Positions 35,882 through 45,333 of a DNA stretch of 64,000 nt are shown here, piece after piece. Source of the stretch: Caldiserica bacterium UBA4770 (GTDB lineage: Bacteria; Caldisericota; Caldisericia; Caldisericales; Caldisericaceae); assembly GCA_002403335.1 (NCBI GenBank), contig DHHO01000006.1, positions 153,237 through 217,236 on the forward strand, read 5' to 3'. A program made the translations under genes and the position numbers. Position 1 is the stretch's first letter. The number at the start of each line of letters is the position of its first letter. The notes under the pieces were generated by a model. It searched no databases, was not told the origin of the DNA, and saw only the letters and a program-made list of their open reading frames with translations.

Positions 35882-36432
35882 AAGATAAAGAGATAACCAT
35901 AAGCAGAAAAAATATAAAAGTTATCGTATTTGTCATATTGTACATTATTATTGCTGCGGTAGTCTTCTGGTATGTACTGAGACCAGAATTTCAGCAGCTA
36001 CAGGACCTTAACGCCCAGATATGGAAGGAGGAAGAACATCTCAGTTTGCTTCAATTTGCCCAGACAAGGATAGGAGCAATACGCAATGATATAGACACGT
36101 TTAAACAGAGAATTTCAGATTTAAGTATAGTTCTACCAGATACACCAGATGAATTTCTTTATGGAGAAGAATTTCTAATCATTGGAAAAAACAATGGTGT
36201 TAAAATTACACAGCTCACCTTTCCAAAAGCAGAAGGGAAGAACGTAGTTTTTAATATTTCTTTTGAGGCTCCTTCTCTAAACAATGTAAGATCATTCCTT
36301 GATACTCTAAAGAATTTCCAACAGATTACAGAGGTTGATATTCTAACAATAAACTATGGCAAGGACCCAAAGACTGGAGTCTCCACTTATTCTGTTAATA
36401 TTAAGGGCATCATATATCATCAGGGAGGTTGA
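35878..36432 (+). CDS. pilO: Type IV pilus assembly protein PilO
   Basis: The 184-residue protein has a short cytoplasmic tail, one membrane helix (about 12-32), a coiled coil and a C-terminal ferredoxin-like domain, as PilO does. Start ATG 35878 overlaps the pilN stop (ATGA). The longer frame start at 35860 lies within pilN and is not needed. Confidence 0.88.
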   Translation: MKDKEITISRKNIKVIVFVILYIIIAAVVFWYVLRPEFQQLQDLNAQIWKEEEHLSLLQFAQTRIGAIRNDIDTFKQRISDLSIVLPDTPDEFLYGEEFLIIGKNNGVKITQLTFPKAEGKNVVFNISFEAPSLNNVRSFLDTLKNFQQITEVDILTINYGKDPKTGVSTYSVNIKGIIYHQGG

Positions 36433-36437
36433 ATAAA

Positions 36438-36710
36438 ATGAATGAAAAAAAGGTAATAAGGAAACGAGTACAAATATCAAAAGGAACAATCATTACAATT
36501 ATTATCATCATTGGTGCATTTCTTATATGGAATTTTGTTATCCTGCCACGATTATTTGCCCCAGAAGTTGTCCATCAACCTCCACAAATCCCCACAGTTA
36601 AAAGAGGTAATATATCTTTTATCAATGGAGAAATGGAAAAGAGGAAGATCGATGTACCACCTCTTATTGCCCCTGAGAATGCCATCGGAAAAACAAATCC
36701 ATTTGAATAG
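36438..36710 (+). CDS. PilP-like small inner-membrane protein
   Basis: The 90-residue protein follows pilO by 5 nt. It has one hydrophobic helix (about 18-40), a proline-rich stretch and ends GKTNPFE, like the start of the N-P-F motif in pilus/secretion assembly proteins of this locus. It is far shorter than PilP, so it may be a minimal version. GAGG lies upstream of the ATG, which matches this start rather than the TTG at 36429. Confidence 0.5.
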   Translation: MNEKKVIRKRVQISKGTIITIIIIIGAFLIWNFVILPRLFAPEVVHQPPQIPTVKRGNISFINGEMEKRKIDVPPLIAPENAIGKTNPFE

Positions 36711-36722
36711 AAAAGAATATCT

Positions 36723-37787
36723 ATGAAAAGATTAGAAAAATTCAAAGAAGTAATCCGTAAGGTTAATGCTGATGCATTTCTCATAAGCAGCATCCCGAAT
36801 ATAAGGTACTTATCCGCTTTTTCGGGAGAGGAGGGCTTTCTCATTTCTGTTCAGGACGAAATATTTATAATTGTCGATCCTCGTTTTACAGAGCAGGCAA
36901 ACGGAGAAGTTCAAAAAGATATAAAAGTTATTGAATATAAAGGAAGTTTCTCTGAATTCCTTAAGAACTTCCTCTACGAAAAGAAGGTCCACTGGCTCGC
37001 CTTCGAAAAAAACCACCTTGATTATTCGCTCTATTTCTCTATTGAAGGAGCCGGTTTCCTAAAGCTCATACCCCTTGAAAATACAATTGAAAACATGAGA
37101 ATTGTTAAGGATGAGGAAGAACTGGAATCCTTAAGAAGTGCCGCAAGAATCTCTACACTGGCTTTTAATGAAACGCTTCCTTTGATTAAGGAAGGAGCAA
37201 GTGAGAGAGAAGTTGCAGGTGAGCTGGAATATAGATTTAGAAAAAATGGTGGAGAAAAGCCCTCCTTCGATACAATTATTGCATCCGGATTCAGAAGTGC
37301 TCTTCCTCATGGAGTAGCCTCACAAAAAAGGATAGAAAAGGGTGAACCCATAATAATGGACTTCGGAGTCTTTTGCAATGGCTATGCATCAGATACCACA
37401 AGGACACTTATTATAGGGCAGTCAACTGAAGAAATTTCAAGAGCCTATGAAATCGTTAAGGAAGCCCAGGAGCTTGGCAGAGCTGAAGCAAAAAGTGGTG
37501 TAAAAGCTTCTGAAGTCGATGCTAAGGTAAGGACATTTCTGGAAAAAGAAGGTTTTGGAGACAAATTTACACACGGGCTCGGACATGGGGTGGGACTGGA
37601 AATTCATGAACTTCCTACTGTAAACCAGCTTTCAACATCGATACTCAAGCCAGGTATGGTCGTTACCATAGAACCAGGGGTATATTTACCTAAAATGTTC
37701 GGAATCAGGATTGAAGACACAATTATCATAAAAGAGGAAGGAATAGAAACAATCACGGACATCACCCATGACTTAATTAAACTATAA
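36723..37787 (+). CDS. pepQ: Xaa-Pro dipeptidase / aminopeptidase P (M24B)
   Basis: The 354-residue metallopeptidase has an N-terminal creatinase-like domain (1-125) and the M24 pita-bread domain with the metal ligands D (IMDFGVF), D (SDTTRT), H (GLGHGVGLEIHE), E (TIEPGVYL) and E (RIEDTI). It removes proline-adjacent residues from peptides. It is 12 nt after the PilP-like gene, but the function is unrelated. Its end overlaps surE convergently by 6 nt. Confidence 0.92.
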   Translation: MKRLEKFKEVIRKVNADAFLISSIPNIRYLSAFSGEEGFLISVQDEIFIIVDPRFTEQANGEVQKDIKVIEYKGSFSEFLKNFLYEKKVHWLAFEKNHLDYSLYFSIEGAGFLKLIPLENTIENMRIVKDEEELESLRSAARISTLAFNETLPLIKEGASEREVAGELEYRFRKNGGEKPSFDTIIASGFRSALPHGVASQKRIEKGEPIIMDFGVFCNGYASDTTRTLIIGQSTEEISRAYEIVKEAQELGRAEAKSGVKASEVDAKVRTFLEKEGFGDKFTHGLGHGVGLEIHELPTVNQLSTSILKPGMVVTIEPGVYLPKMFGIRIEDTIIIKEEGIETITDITHDLIKL

Positions 37788-38540
37788 ATCAATTTTTATA
37801 TCGCTCAGGTGCCTCAGAAGGTTGTAATCAGTAAAATCAAGGGTCATGGGGGTAATTGAGACATACCCATCCCTGACAGCACCTGCATCTGTATCCTCTT
37901 CATAGTCTTCTTTTAACTTTCCCCCAATCCAATAATAGGTACGCTCGAAAGGATCACTTCCCTTGAAAATTCTATTAATGTATTCTCTCCTTCCCTGTCT
38001 TACGAACTTGTAACCCTTGATATCACTTTTTGGAAGATTTGGAAAGTTTACATTAAAATAAATCCTGCCCTTGAGTTTCTTATCTAAAACACTTCTTATA
38101 AATGCTGTGGCAAATTCACCTGCATAAGTGAAGTCAGGATTTTGAATACTATCTACTGAAAAAGCAAAGGAGAGGATTTCATTTATTGCCCCTTCTCTTG
38201 CTCCAGCTACCGTCCCTGAATAAATCACGTCGTATCCAAGATTCGGGCCGCTGTTCATACCTGAAACAACAATATCTATTCCATCCTCCACAATTTCATC
38301 CTTTGCAAGAAGGACACAATCAGCCGGGGTACCCGAAACTCTTACAGAATACTTCTCTCCGATATTTAGCAGATACTCCTCAATCCTTAAAGGTTTATGC
38401 AGGGTTGTAGCATGGCTACCAGCACTCTGCGGAGTTTTGGGTGCTACAACATAAACATCACCTAGGGGTATCATAGAGCTTGCAAGCACCCTCAGGCCCA
38501 AAGATTCAATCCCATCATCATTAGTAACAACAATTCTCAT
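37782..38540 (-). CDS. surE: 5'/3'-nucleotidase SurE
   Basis: A metal-dependent nucleotidase of stationary-phase survival. The N-terminal VTNDDGIESLGLRVL carries the two metal aspartates, followed by S-G-S/T in PKTPQSAGSHATTL and SGMNSGPNLGYDVIYSGTVA. 252 aa is normal. AAAGGAAG precedes the ATG. It is divergent from alr. Confidence 0.95.
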   Translation of the reverse strand: MRIVVTNDDGIESLGLRVLASSMIPLGDVYVVAPKTPQSAGSHATTLHKPLRIEEYLLNIGEKYSVRVSGTPADCVLLAKDEIVEDGIDIVVSGMNSGPNLGYDVIYSGTVAGAREGAINEILSFAFSVDSIQNPDFTYAGEFATAFIRSVLDKKLKGRIYFNVNFPNLPKSDIKGYKFVRQGRREYINRIFKGSDPFERTYYWIGGKLKEDYEEDTDAGAVRDGYVSITPMTLDFTDYNLLRHLSDIKIDL

Positions 38541-38603
38541 ATTCTTCCTTTCATTTTATTCAATTAATAATATAATATAAAGAGATTTTTTCAAGGAGGT
38601 CTA

Positions 38604-39713
38604 ATGGAGTTTAATCGACCTGTATGGGCAGAAATAGCGCTTTCGAAGCTCAGAAAGAATTTCAAAGAAATTCAGAAACTTACGAGAAACCGAAAGATAA
38701 TAGGTGTTGTAAAGGCAGATGCCTATGGACATGGTGCCTTACAGATTGCAAAGACCCTCGAAGAAGAGGGCATATATAGTATTGCAACTGCCTCAATGGA
38801 AGAAGCACTTACTCTTCGGGAAAGTGGTATCAAAATACCAATTCTCACACTTGGCTATGTTGACCCAAAGACACTGAATATTGCAGCAAAGTCCAATATA
38901 CAGGTAACGATGTTCGACAAAAACTTTATAAAGAGGTTGAAAGAATACAAACACAAGGAGATATTGAAGATACACCTCGATGTGGATACAGGGATGGGAA
39001 GGCTGGGGGTTCTCCCACAAGAAGTTCCCCAGATTGTTGAAGAGATAAGCAGGATAAAGAACATAAAATTAGACGGTATTTATACACACTTTTCATCAGC
39101 AGACTCTGATATAAATTACACAAAGGAGCAGTTAAGCACATTTAAAAGCATACTTAACCTCCTGAAAAGAAAAGACTTATTACCCCCCATTGTGCACGCT
39201 GCAAATAGCGCAGCCATTTTAAATCTGAAGGAAATCTACTTTAACACAGTACGCCCTGGCATTATACTTTATGGTCTTTCCCCATCTAACGATACCCTTG
39301 AGGGATTTGAGCCAATATTGAGCTACAAGGCAAGAACAATCTTCACAAGGAAGGTACCAAAAGGGAAAAGCATCAGTTACGGAAGAACATTTACAACAGA
39401 AAGGGATTCCCTGCTTGCAACAATACCTGTGGGATATGCCGATGGTTTGCCCAGAGCACTTTCAAATAAGGGAGAGGTATTGATAAAAGGTCAAAGAGCA
39501 AGGATTGTGGGTACAATTACAATGGACCTTACTATTATTGATGTAACCAACTTCCCATATATACACCCAGGCAATGAGGTTGTTATCATAGGAAAACAGG
39601 GAAACGAAGAAATTACTGCATCAGAAATTGCAAAAAAAATTGACACCATTAATTATGAAATTGTTACCCGCATTGGAAAAAGGGTTAAGAGAATATACAA
39701 AGATGGAGATTAA
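38604..39713 (+). CDS. alr: Alanine racemase
   Basis: A PLP enzyme that makes D-alanine for peptidoglycan. The PLP lysine is in GVVKADAYGHGAL (about residue 36), with LDVDTGMGRLG and HAANSAAIL in the barrel, then the C-terminal RVPKGKSISYGRTF region and TMDLTIIDVT. 369 aa is normal. AAGGAGGT precedes the ATG and a TATAAT box is at 38571-38576. Confidence 0.95.
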   Translation: MEFNRPVWAEIALSKLRKNFKEIQKLTRNRKIIGVVKADAYGHGALQIAKTLEEEGIYSIATASMEEALTLRESGIKIPILTLGYVDPKTLNIAAKSNIQVTMFDKNFIKRLKEYKHKEILKIHLDVDTGMGRLGVLPQEVPQIVEEISRIKNIKLDGIYTHFSSADSDINYTKEQLSTFKSILNLLKRKDLLPPIVHAANSAAILNLKEIYFNTVRPGIILYGLSPSNDTLEGFEPILSYKARTIFTRKVPKGKSISYGRTFTTERDSLLATIPVGYADGLPRALSNKGEVLIKGQRARIVGTITMDLTIIDVTNFPYIHPGNEVVIIGKQGNEEITASEIAKKIDTINYEIVTRIGKRVKRIYKDGD

Positions 39714-39717
39714 TTTT

Positions 39718-39746
39718 TTGAATAAAGGGAATCTTTTAAATATACT
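39718..39746 (+). promoter_or_regulatory. Promoter of hpf-secA-prfB operon
   Basis: TTGAAT (39718-39723), 17-nt spacer and TATACT (39741-39746), directly upstream of hpf. TATACTATTCT matches the trxB promoter, suggesting the same sigma factor or coordinated control. Confidence 0.7.
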
Positions 39747-39763
39747 ATTCTAAGGAGGCGGAA

Positions 39764-40288
39764 ATGGAAGTTAACATTACCCAAAAAGGTATTGAGGTTT
39801 TACCTGAACATCTTGAGCAGGAAATAAAGAAAAAGATGCAAAAGCTTGAAAAGTATTTTAACAATGTACAGAAAGCAAGTGTTATCCTTACAAAACAGAG
39901 AGGACAGTTTGTTGTTGAGACAACAATATTTGTCGCAGGAAGAATTATAAGAGCAGTAGGAAAAGGAAATATGATTGATAAAGCAGTAAATGAAAATTTC
40001 GACAAATTAAAAATACAGATGCAAAAATATAACGACCACTTTAAAAACCCAAAAAGAATACCAAAGACAGCTGGAGTAATAATCCCAGAAGAGCCGCAGG
40101 AAAGCGAACCTCGCATTGTAAAAACAAAAACATTTTCAGTAAAACCAATGAGTGTTGAAGAAGCAATTCTACAGCTTGAACTACTTGGTCATGACTTCTT
40201 TATTTTCAGGGATATAGAAACAAACCTTTTCAATGTTGTTTATAAAAGAAAGGACGGAAACTACGGGCTTATCATACCCCAGGAATAG
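39764..40288 (+). CDS. hpf: Ribosome hibernation promoting factor, long form
   Basis: The 174-residue protein has the N-terminal RaiA/HPF domain (1-110; NITQKGIEVLPEHLEQEIKK) and the C-terminal dimerisation domain (120-174; FSVKPMSVEEAILQLELLGH, then FIFRDIETNLFNVVYKRKDG). The long form ties 70S ribosomes into inactive 100S dimers. AAGGAGGCG precedes the ATG. It is 3 nt upstream of secA, the order seen in Firmicutes. Confidence 0.95.
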   Translation: MEVNITQKGIEVLPEHLEQEIKKKMQKLEKYFNNVQKASVILTKQRGQFVVETTIFVAGRIIRAVGKGNMIDKAVNENFDKLKIQMQKYNDHFKNPKRIPKTAGVIIPEEPQESEPRIVKTKTFSVKPMSVEEAILQLELLGHDFFIFRDIETNLFNVVYKRKDGNYGLIIPQE

Positions 40289-40291
40289 AAA

Positions 40292-42730
40292 ATGCTCTTA
40301 GACATATTTGACCCAATTAAGAAAAACCTAAAAAGATATTGGGAAATCGTTAAGGTCGTAAACTCTTTTGAAGAGAGTATCAGTAAACTAAGCAATGAAG
40401 AATTAAGTAGGAAGACTATAGAATTTAAAGAGAGACTCTCAAGGGGAGAAACAGATCAGTCAATTCTTCCTGAATCTTTTTCCGTCGTAAGAGAGGTCGC
40501 TAAAAGAACAATAAATATGAGACACTTTGACGTACAGATACTTGGTGGTATTGTTCTTTACAATAGTAGCATTGCAGAAATGAAAACAGGAGAAGGTAAA
40601 ACTCTTGTTGCCACCCTTCCTCTTTACCTTAATGCACTGCAAGGAAATGGAGGACATCTTGTTACAGTAAACGATTACCTTGCAAAAAGAGACAGTGAAT
40701 GGATGGGCCCCATATATCACTTTTTAGGACTCTCAGTAGGACTTATACAGCACGATTCCTCATACGAAGAGAGAAGGAAGGCATATAATGCAGACGTCAC
40801 CTATGGCACAAACAACGAATTCGGATTTGATTACCTGAGAGACCACATGGCTATAATACCAGAGCAAATTGTCCAGAGGGCTCTTAACTATGCAATAGTC
40901 GATGAGGTTGACAGCATTCTTATTGATGAAGCACGGACCCCTCTCATTATTTCAGGACCTTCGGATGAGAATACCTCTATGTACTACACAGCAAAAAGGA
41001 TAGCAGATACTCTTATTGAAGGAGTGGACTTTGAGGGAGACGAAAAACTTAAAACAGTCAGCCTCACCCCGGAAGGAGTAAGAAAAACCGAGAAGATGCT
41101 ACATATAGATAATCTCTTTGAAGAGCAATTTGTCGACCTTGTAAAACATATAAATCAAGCACTAAAAGCAAAACTCTATTTCCAAAAAGATGTCGATTAC
41201 ATCGTCAAAGAGGGAGAGGTTATTATTGTGGACGAATTCACAGGAAGGCTCATGTTTGGAAGGCGTTATAGCGACGGGCTTCACCAGGCAATAGAGGCAA
41301 AAGAAGGTCTTGCCGTAAAGAGTGAAAGCCAGACACTTGCAACTATTACCTTCCAGAACTATTTCAGACTCTACAGCAATCTTGCAGGGATGACAGGAAC
41401 TGCCTATACGGAAAGGGATGAATTTAAAGAGATATATAACCTCGATGTATATGAAATACCAACGAATAAGCCCGTTATAAGAGCAGATCACCCCGATGTC
41501 ATCTACAAAACGGAACAGGCAAAGTTCAAATCCATTGTAAAACAGATCAAAAACCTTTACGAAAAAGGGCAGCCGGTTCTTGTAGGGACAAGATCTATTG
41601 AAAAATCCGAGATGCTTTCCTCAATGCTAAAGAAGGAAGGTATCCCCCATAACGTGTTAAACGCAAAATACCATGAAAAAGAGGCGATGATTATAAAGGA
41701 TGCAGGGCAATACAGAGTGGTAACCATTGCAACAAATATGGCAGGTAGAGGCGTGGACATAAAACTCGGCTCTGGAATAACCGAACTTGGAGGTTTATTT
41801 GTGCTTGGTACAGAAAGACACGAGGCAAGAAGAATTGACAATCAGTTAAGAGGAAGGTCGGGAAGGCAGGGAGACCCCGGGGAATCACAATTCTTCATAT
41901 CCTTAGAGGATGAGTTGATGAGGATATTTGGAGGAGACACGATAAAAAAAGTACTTACAACCCTTAAAATTGACGAGAATGAACCAATAGAACACCCACT
42001 TATCTCAAGAGCAATAGAAGGCGCGCAGAAAAAGGTAGAAGCTTATAACTTCAATATAAGAAAGAACCTGCTTGAATATGATAATGTTCTCGAAAAACAA
42101 AGGGAAGTTATATATTCGGAAAGAGAAAAGATATTTAAACAGGAGTCAATAAAAGAAGAGATCCTCGACATGCTTACAGATATTGTGGAAAAAGTCTTTG
42201 AGGTTCATTATCCTGAAAGCGGAGAGTTTGAAAGTGAAGAGGCAAGAGAGCTGGAAAATGCTTTAAGCTACATATTAAATAGAAAGATTCAGCTTGAGTT
42301 TGCAGATCCTCCTCAAATACATAAAGAAGAAATCCTTGAAAGGTTAAAAGAATTTGCAGTTAATACCTACGAGGAAAAAGAAAACCACATAGGTTCCGAG
42401 ATTATGAGAAGTGTTGAGAAGTACATACTCCTCCGTTCAATTGATTCTAACTGGAAGGACCATCTCTATACAATGGACGATCTTAAAGAAGGAGTCGGAT
42501 TGAGAGCATATGGCCAGCAGGAGCCTCTTATCGCTTATCAAATAGAGGGGCACAAATACTTTGATGATATGATGGAAAGGATAAAAGAAGACACCATAAC
42601 AACCCTGTTTAAAATAGAGATAAGAAGAGAAAAAGAAACGAAGCCTCAGGAAAATCCAACACTCTCAAAAGATGAACGAAGAAAAAAAAGAGAGCAGGGA
42701 AAAAAGCTGAAGAAAAAGAGAAAACTATGA
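40292..42730 (+). CDS. secA: Preprotein translocase ATPase SecA
   Basis: The ATPase that drives proteins through SecYEG. Walker A is in EMKTGEGKTLVATLP, DEVDSILIDEARTPL is the Walker B/DEAD-like region, with the preprotein-binding part to about residue 360, then AGRGVDIKLG, RGRSGRQGDPG and the helical wing and scaffold (TMDDLKEGVGLRAYGQQEPL). The C-terminal lysine-rich tail has no cysteine-rich zinc site, so the SecB-binding extension is missing. 812 aa. The stop overlaps prfB (ATGA). Confidence 0.96.
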   Translation: MLLDIFDPIKKNLKRYWEIVKVVNSFEESISKLSNEELSRKTIEFKERLSRGETDQSILPESFSVVREVAKRTINMRHFDVQILGGIVLYNSSIAEMKTGEGKTLVATLPLYLNALQGNGGHLVTVNDYLAKRDSEWMGPIYHFLGLSVGLIQHDSSYEERRKAYNADVTYGTNNEFGFDYLRDHMAIIPEQIVQRALNYAIVDEVDSILIDEARTPLIISGPSDENTSMYYTAKRIADTLIEGVDFEGDEKLKTVSLTPEGVRKTEKMLHIDNLFEEQFVDLVKHINQALKAKLYFQKDVDYIVKEGEVIIVDEFTGRLMFGRRYSDGLHQAIEAKEGLAVKSESQTLATITFQNYFRLYSNLAGMTGTAYTERDEFKEIYNLDVYEIPTNKPVIRADHPDVIYKTEQAKFKSIVKQIKNLYEKGQPVLVGTRSIEKSEMLSSMLKKEGIPHNVLNAKYHEKEAMIIKDAGQYRVVTIATNMAGRGVDIKLGSGITELGGLFVLGTERHEARRIDNQLRGRSGRQGDPGESQFFISLEDELMRIFGGDTIKKVLTTLKIDENEPIEHPLISRAIEGAQKKVEAYNFNIRKNLLEYDNVLEKQREVIYSEREKIFKQESIKEEILDMLTDIVEKVFEVHYPESGEFESEEARELENALSYILNRKIQLEFADPPQIHKEEILERLKEFAVNTYEEKENHIGSEIMRSVEKYILLRSIDSNWKDHLYTMDDLKEGVGLRAYGQQEPLIAYQIEGHKYFDDMMERIKEDTITTLFKIEIRREKETKPQENPTLSKDERRKKREQGKKLKKKRKL

Positions 42731-43818
42731 TTTCCGATGAAGTAAAGAGAGAAATTGAGCAGACATTAGAAAGAATTAATGGCACCCTTGATAATGAGTG
42801 GCTCAAAGAAAAAGAAGAAAAACTCAAGGAACTCCAAAATATAAGCTCCTCTAACGACTTCTGGAAGAGAGAAGACACTAAAGAAATCTTGAAGACGCTC
42901 TCCCTCGTAAAAAAGGAGATCGAAAAATACTTAGAGATAAAGAGATTGAGAGATGATATATCAGTCTTAAAAGAGCTATATGGGAATTCTGTTGAAGCGA
43001 TGGATGCAGAAATAAGGAACATGCTCAAAGATGCGAATAACAAGATTCATAACTGGGAGATAGAAAGGTACCTATCAGACCCTTATGATGACCTTAATGC
43101 CTTCCTCTCCCTTTCCTCCGGTGCAGGTGGAGTGGATGCGCAGGATTGGACAGAGATGCTGTTGAGAATGTACCTTAAGTGGACCGAGAGAAAAAATTTC
43201 AATGTACGGCTCCTTGATGAAATGGTGGGGGAGGAAGCAGGGATAAAAAGCGCCACAATATATGTGAAAAATGAATTTCCCTATGGGCTTCTTAAGGGAG
43301 AGGCAGGTGTGCACAGGCTTGTAAGAATTTCCCCATTTGATGCAAACAAAAGGAGGCATACATCTTTTGCCCTTGTCGAGGTGATACCTGAGCTTGGTGA
43401 AGTGGAGGATGTGGAAATAGACGAAAAGGATTTAAAAATAGACATTTTCAGGGCAAGTGGTCACGGGGGACAGAATGTACAGAAGGTGGAAACAGCAGTA
43501 AGGATAACACATCTTCCAACAGGTATCTCTGCAGAATGTCAGAACGAAAGATCACAGCTACAGAACAAAAATATGGCAATGAAGGTGCTGAAATCAAGGC
43601 TTCTTATGCTTAAAAAAAGAGAACAACAAAAAACAATAAACGAGATAAAGGGGGAATTCAAATCAGCAGAGTGGGGAAACGAGATAAGGTCCTATGTTCT
43701 TCAGCCATACAAACTCGTTAAGGATCACCGAACAAACTACGAAACAGGAAAAGTAGACGAAGTCCTTGAAGGAGATATTGATGAATTTATTTGGGCTTAC
43801 CTCAAAAGTCAAAAGTAA
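42727..43818 (+). CDS. prfB: Peptide chain release factor 2, single-frame gene
   Basis: Recognises UAA and UGA stop codons. It has the SPF stop-reading motif (RISPFDANKRRHTSF), the catalytic GGQ in ASGHGGQNVQ and LSSGAGGVDAQDW. It reads in one frame throughout, without the usual internal stop and programmed frameshift near codon 25 found in many bacteria. 363 aa. Its ATG overlaps the secA stop and its end overlaps yitT by 38 nt. Confidence 0.95.
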   Translation: MISDEVKREIEQTLERINGTLDNEWLKEKEEKLKELQNISSSNDFWKREDTKEILKTLSLVKKEIEKYLEIKRLRDDISVLKELYGNSVEAMDAEIRNMLKDANNKIHNWEIERYLSDPYDDLNAFLSLSSGAGGVDAQDWTEMLLRMYLKWTERKNFNVRLLDEMVGEEAGIKSATIYVKNEFPYGLLKGEAGVHRLVRISPFDANKRRHTSFALVEVIPELGEVEDVEIDEKDLKIDIFRASGHGGQNVQKVETAVRITHLPTGISAECQNERSQLQNKNMAMKVLKSRLLMLKKREQQKTINEIKGEFKSAEWGNEIRSYVLQPYKLVKDHRTNYETGKVDEVLEGDIDEFIWAYLKSQK

Positions 43819-44680
43819 AAAACAGGTAATAAAAGAGAGTGTAATTAATTTCATCGGAATATTAGCGGGCTCTTTCGTCTATGCACTCGGAATAAATATA
43901 TTTATCCAACCAAATCAGATTGCCCCCGGGGGATTCATTGGTATAGCAATTATTATAAACCACTTTTTCCCCTTCCTTACAATAGGGCTTCAGCTTATCC
44001 TAATGAACATCCCTCTCATTCTTATTGGAACTCGAAAAATGGGACTGAGGCTCCTCTATGGAACAATTGTTGGCACCGTTCTTTCCTCTGTACTTGTTGA
44101 TATTACGCTCCCCATTCTTCCTCAATTAGAAATGGACCCTATCCTTGCTGGAATTTACGGGGGATTTCTTATGGGAGCAGGTATTGGTATTATATTCAGA
44201 TTTTTTGGTTCAACAGGGGGAACAGACCTCCTTGCTCAGATAGTCTACGAGTTCACAGGACTTCCCTTCGGGCAAGCACTTATGTTTATTGATATATCAA
44301 TTATCATACTTGCAGGTATTTTCTTTAAAAGTGTTCACATTCCCCTCTATTCTATTATAGCGATATTCGTAAGCCAGTATGCTATAGATATTGCTCAGGA
44401 GGGCTTCAGATTTTACAAAACAGTCTTTATCATTACAAATAAGCCAGAGGAAATAAAGGAAGTGATTTTAAAAGAAATGGAAAGAGGAATAACAGAGTTA
44501 GAGGCGATAGGCGGCTATACAGGGGAAAAACGAACTGCACTTGTCGTTGCACTTCCACATGCAGAAACTTCAAAAATAAAGAAACTTGTAGCAGAGGTAG
44601 ATCCTTTGAGTTTTATCATCATCGGAGATGCCTCTGAGATTATAGGGCAGGGATTTAAGTCTCCGGGAGAAAGATTATGA
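43781..44680 (+). CDS. YitT family membrane protein (DUF161/DUF2179)
   Basis: The 299-residue protein has about five membrane helices, including NFIGILAGSFVYALGINIFI with the conserved PNQIAPGGFIGI, the FGSTGGTDLLAQIV loop, and a soluble C-terminal DUF2179 domain (FIITNKPEEIKEVILKEMER, then ELEAIGGYTG). The transport or sensor role is unknown. ATG 43781 lies inside the prfB end with GGAG upstream. It overlaps ftsE (ATGA). Confidence 0.87.
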   Translation: MNLFGLTSKVKSKKQVIKESVINFIGILAGSFVYALGINIFIQPNQIAPGGFIGIAIIINHFFPFLTIGLQLILMNIPLILIGTRKMGLRLLYGTIVGTVLSSVLVDITLPILPQLEMDPILAGIYGGFLMGAGIGIIFRFFGSTGGTDLLAQIVYEFTGLPFGQALMFIDISIIILAGIFFKSVHIPLYSIIAIFVSQYAIDIAQEGFRFYKTVFIITNKPEEIKEVILKEMERGITELEAIGGYTGEKRTALVVALPHAETSKIKKLVAEVDPLSFIIIGDASEIIGQGFKSPGERL

Positions 44681-45333
44681 TTGAGATAAAAAATTTAGAA
44701 AAGGTTTACCCGAATGGAACAATTGCATTATCTCGCATCAATTTGACAATAGAAAAAGGAGAGTTTCTCTATATCGTAGGTGAGTCAGGGGCAGGAAAAA
44801 CAACACTCCTCAAAATTATTCATGGTGAGGAAAAACCAACTTCTGGTAGCGTAATGTATGATGGAAAGGCCGTAGATGAATTTCCCTCACACGTATTAAA
44901 ACAAAAAATAGGCTTTGCCTACCAGGATTTTATGCTCATAGAAGACAGGAGTGTTATGGAAAATGTTTCACTTCCACTACAGTACCAGGGAGAGAACTTC
45001 AAAAGCATATATAACAAAACCTCATCAATCCTTGAGGCAATAAAATTAAAAGACAAGATGTATAAACTTGTGAAGGAGCTTTCTGGTGGAGAGAAACAGA
45101 GAATATCACTTGCAAGAGCTATCATTATGAATCCAGAGGTACTCATCCTTGATGAGCCGCTTGGGAACCTTGACAGAGATACTGCAAGCGTTATCATGCA
45201 GTATGTAGAGGCACTGAATGAAAAAGGAACAACAATACTTATGTCAACTCACCATATGCTCAATGAGGATACAATACCTCGAAAGATTATAAAGCTAAAA
45301 AAAGGGAGGATTGTTACAAAAGACTATGTTTAG
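44677..45333 (+). CDS. ftsE: Cell-division ABC ATPase FtsE
   Basis: The ATPase of the FtsEX complex, which controls periplasmic cell-wall hydrolysis at the division site. Walker A is GESGAGKTT at about residues 36-44, the Q-loop in IGFAYQDFML, signature LSGGEKQRISLARA and Walker B LILDEPLGNLD, as in LolD/FtsE-type ATPases. The gene overlaps ftsX by 8 nt. 218 aa is normal. Confidence 0.94.
   Translation: MIEIKNLEKVYPNGTIALSRINLTIEKGEFLYIVGESGAGKTTLLKIIHGEEKPTSGSVMYDGKAVDEFPSHVLKQKIGFAYQDFMLIEDRSVMENVSLPLQYQGENFKSIYNKTSSILEAIKLKDKMYKLVKELSGGEKQRISLARAIIMNPEVLILDEPLGNLDRDTASVIMQYVEALNEKGTTILMSTHHMLNEDTIPRKIIKLKKGRIVTKDYV

Noticed and set aside
42727..42820. Programmed frameshift in prfB
   Set aside because: The gene is in one frame from its ATG to the end; there is no internal stop at the usual position.
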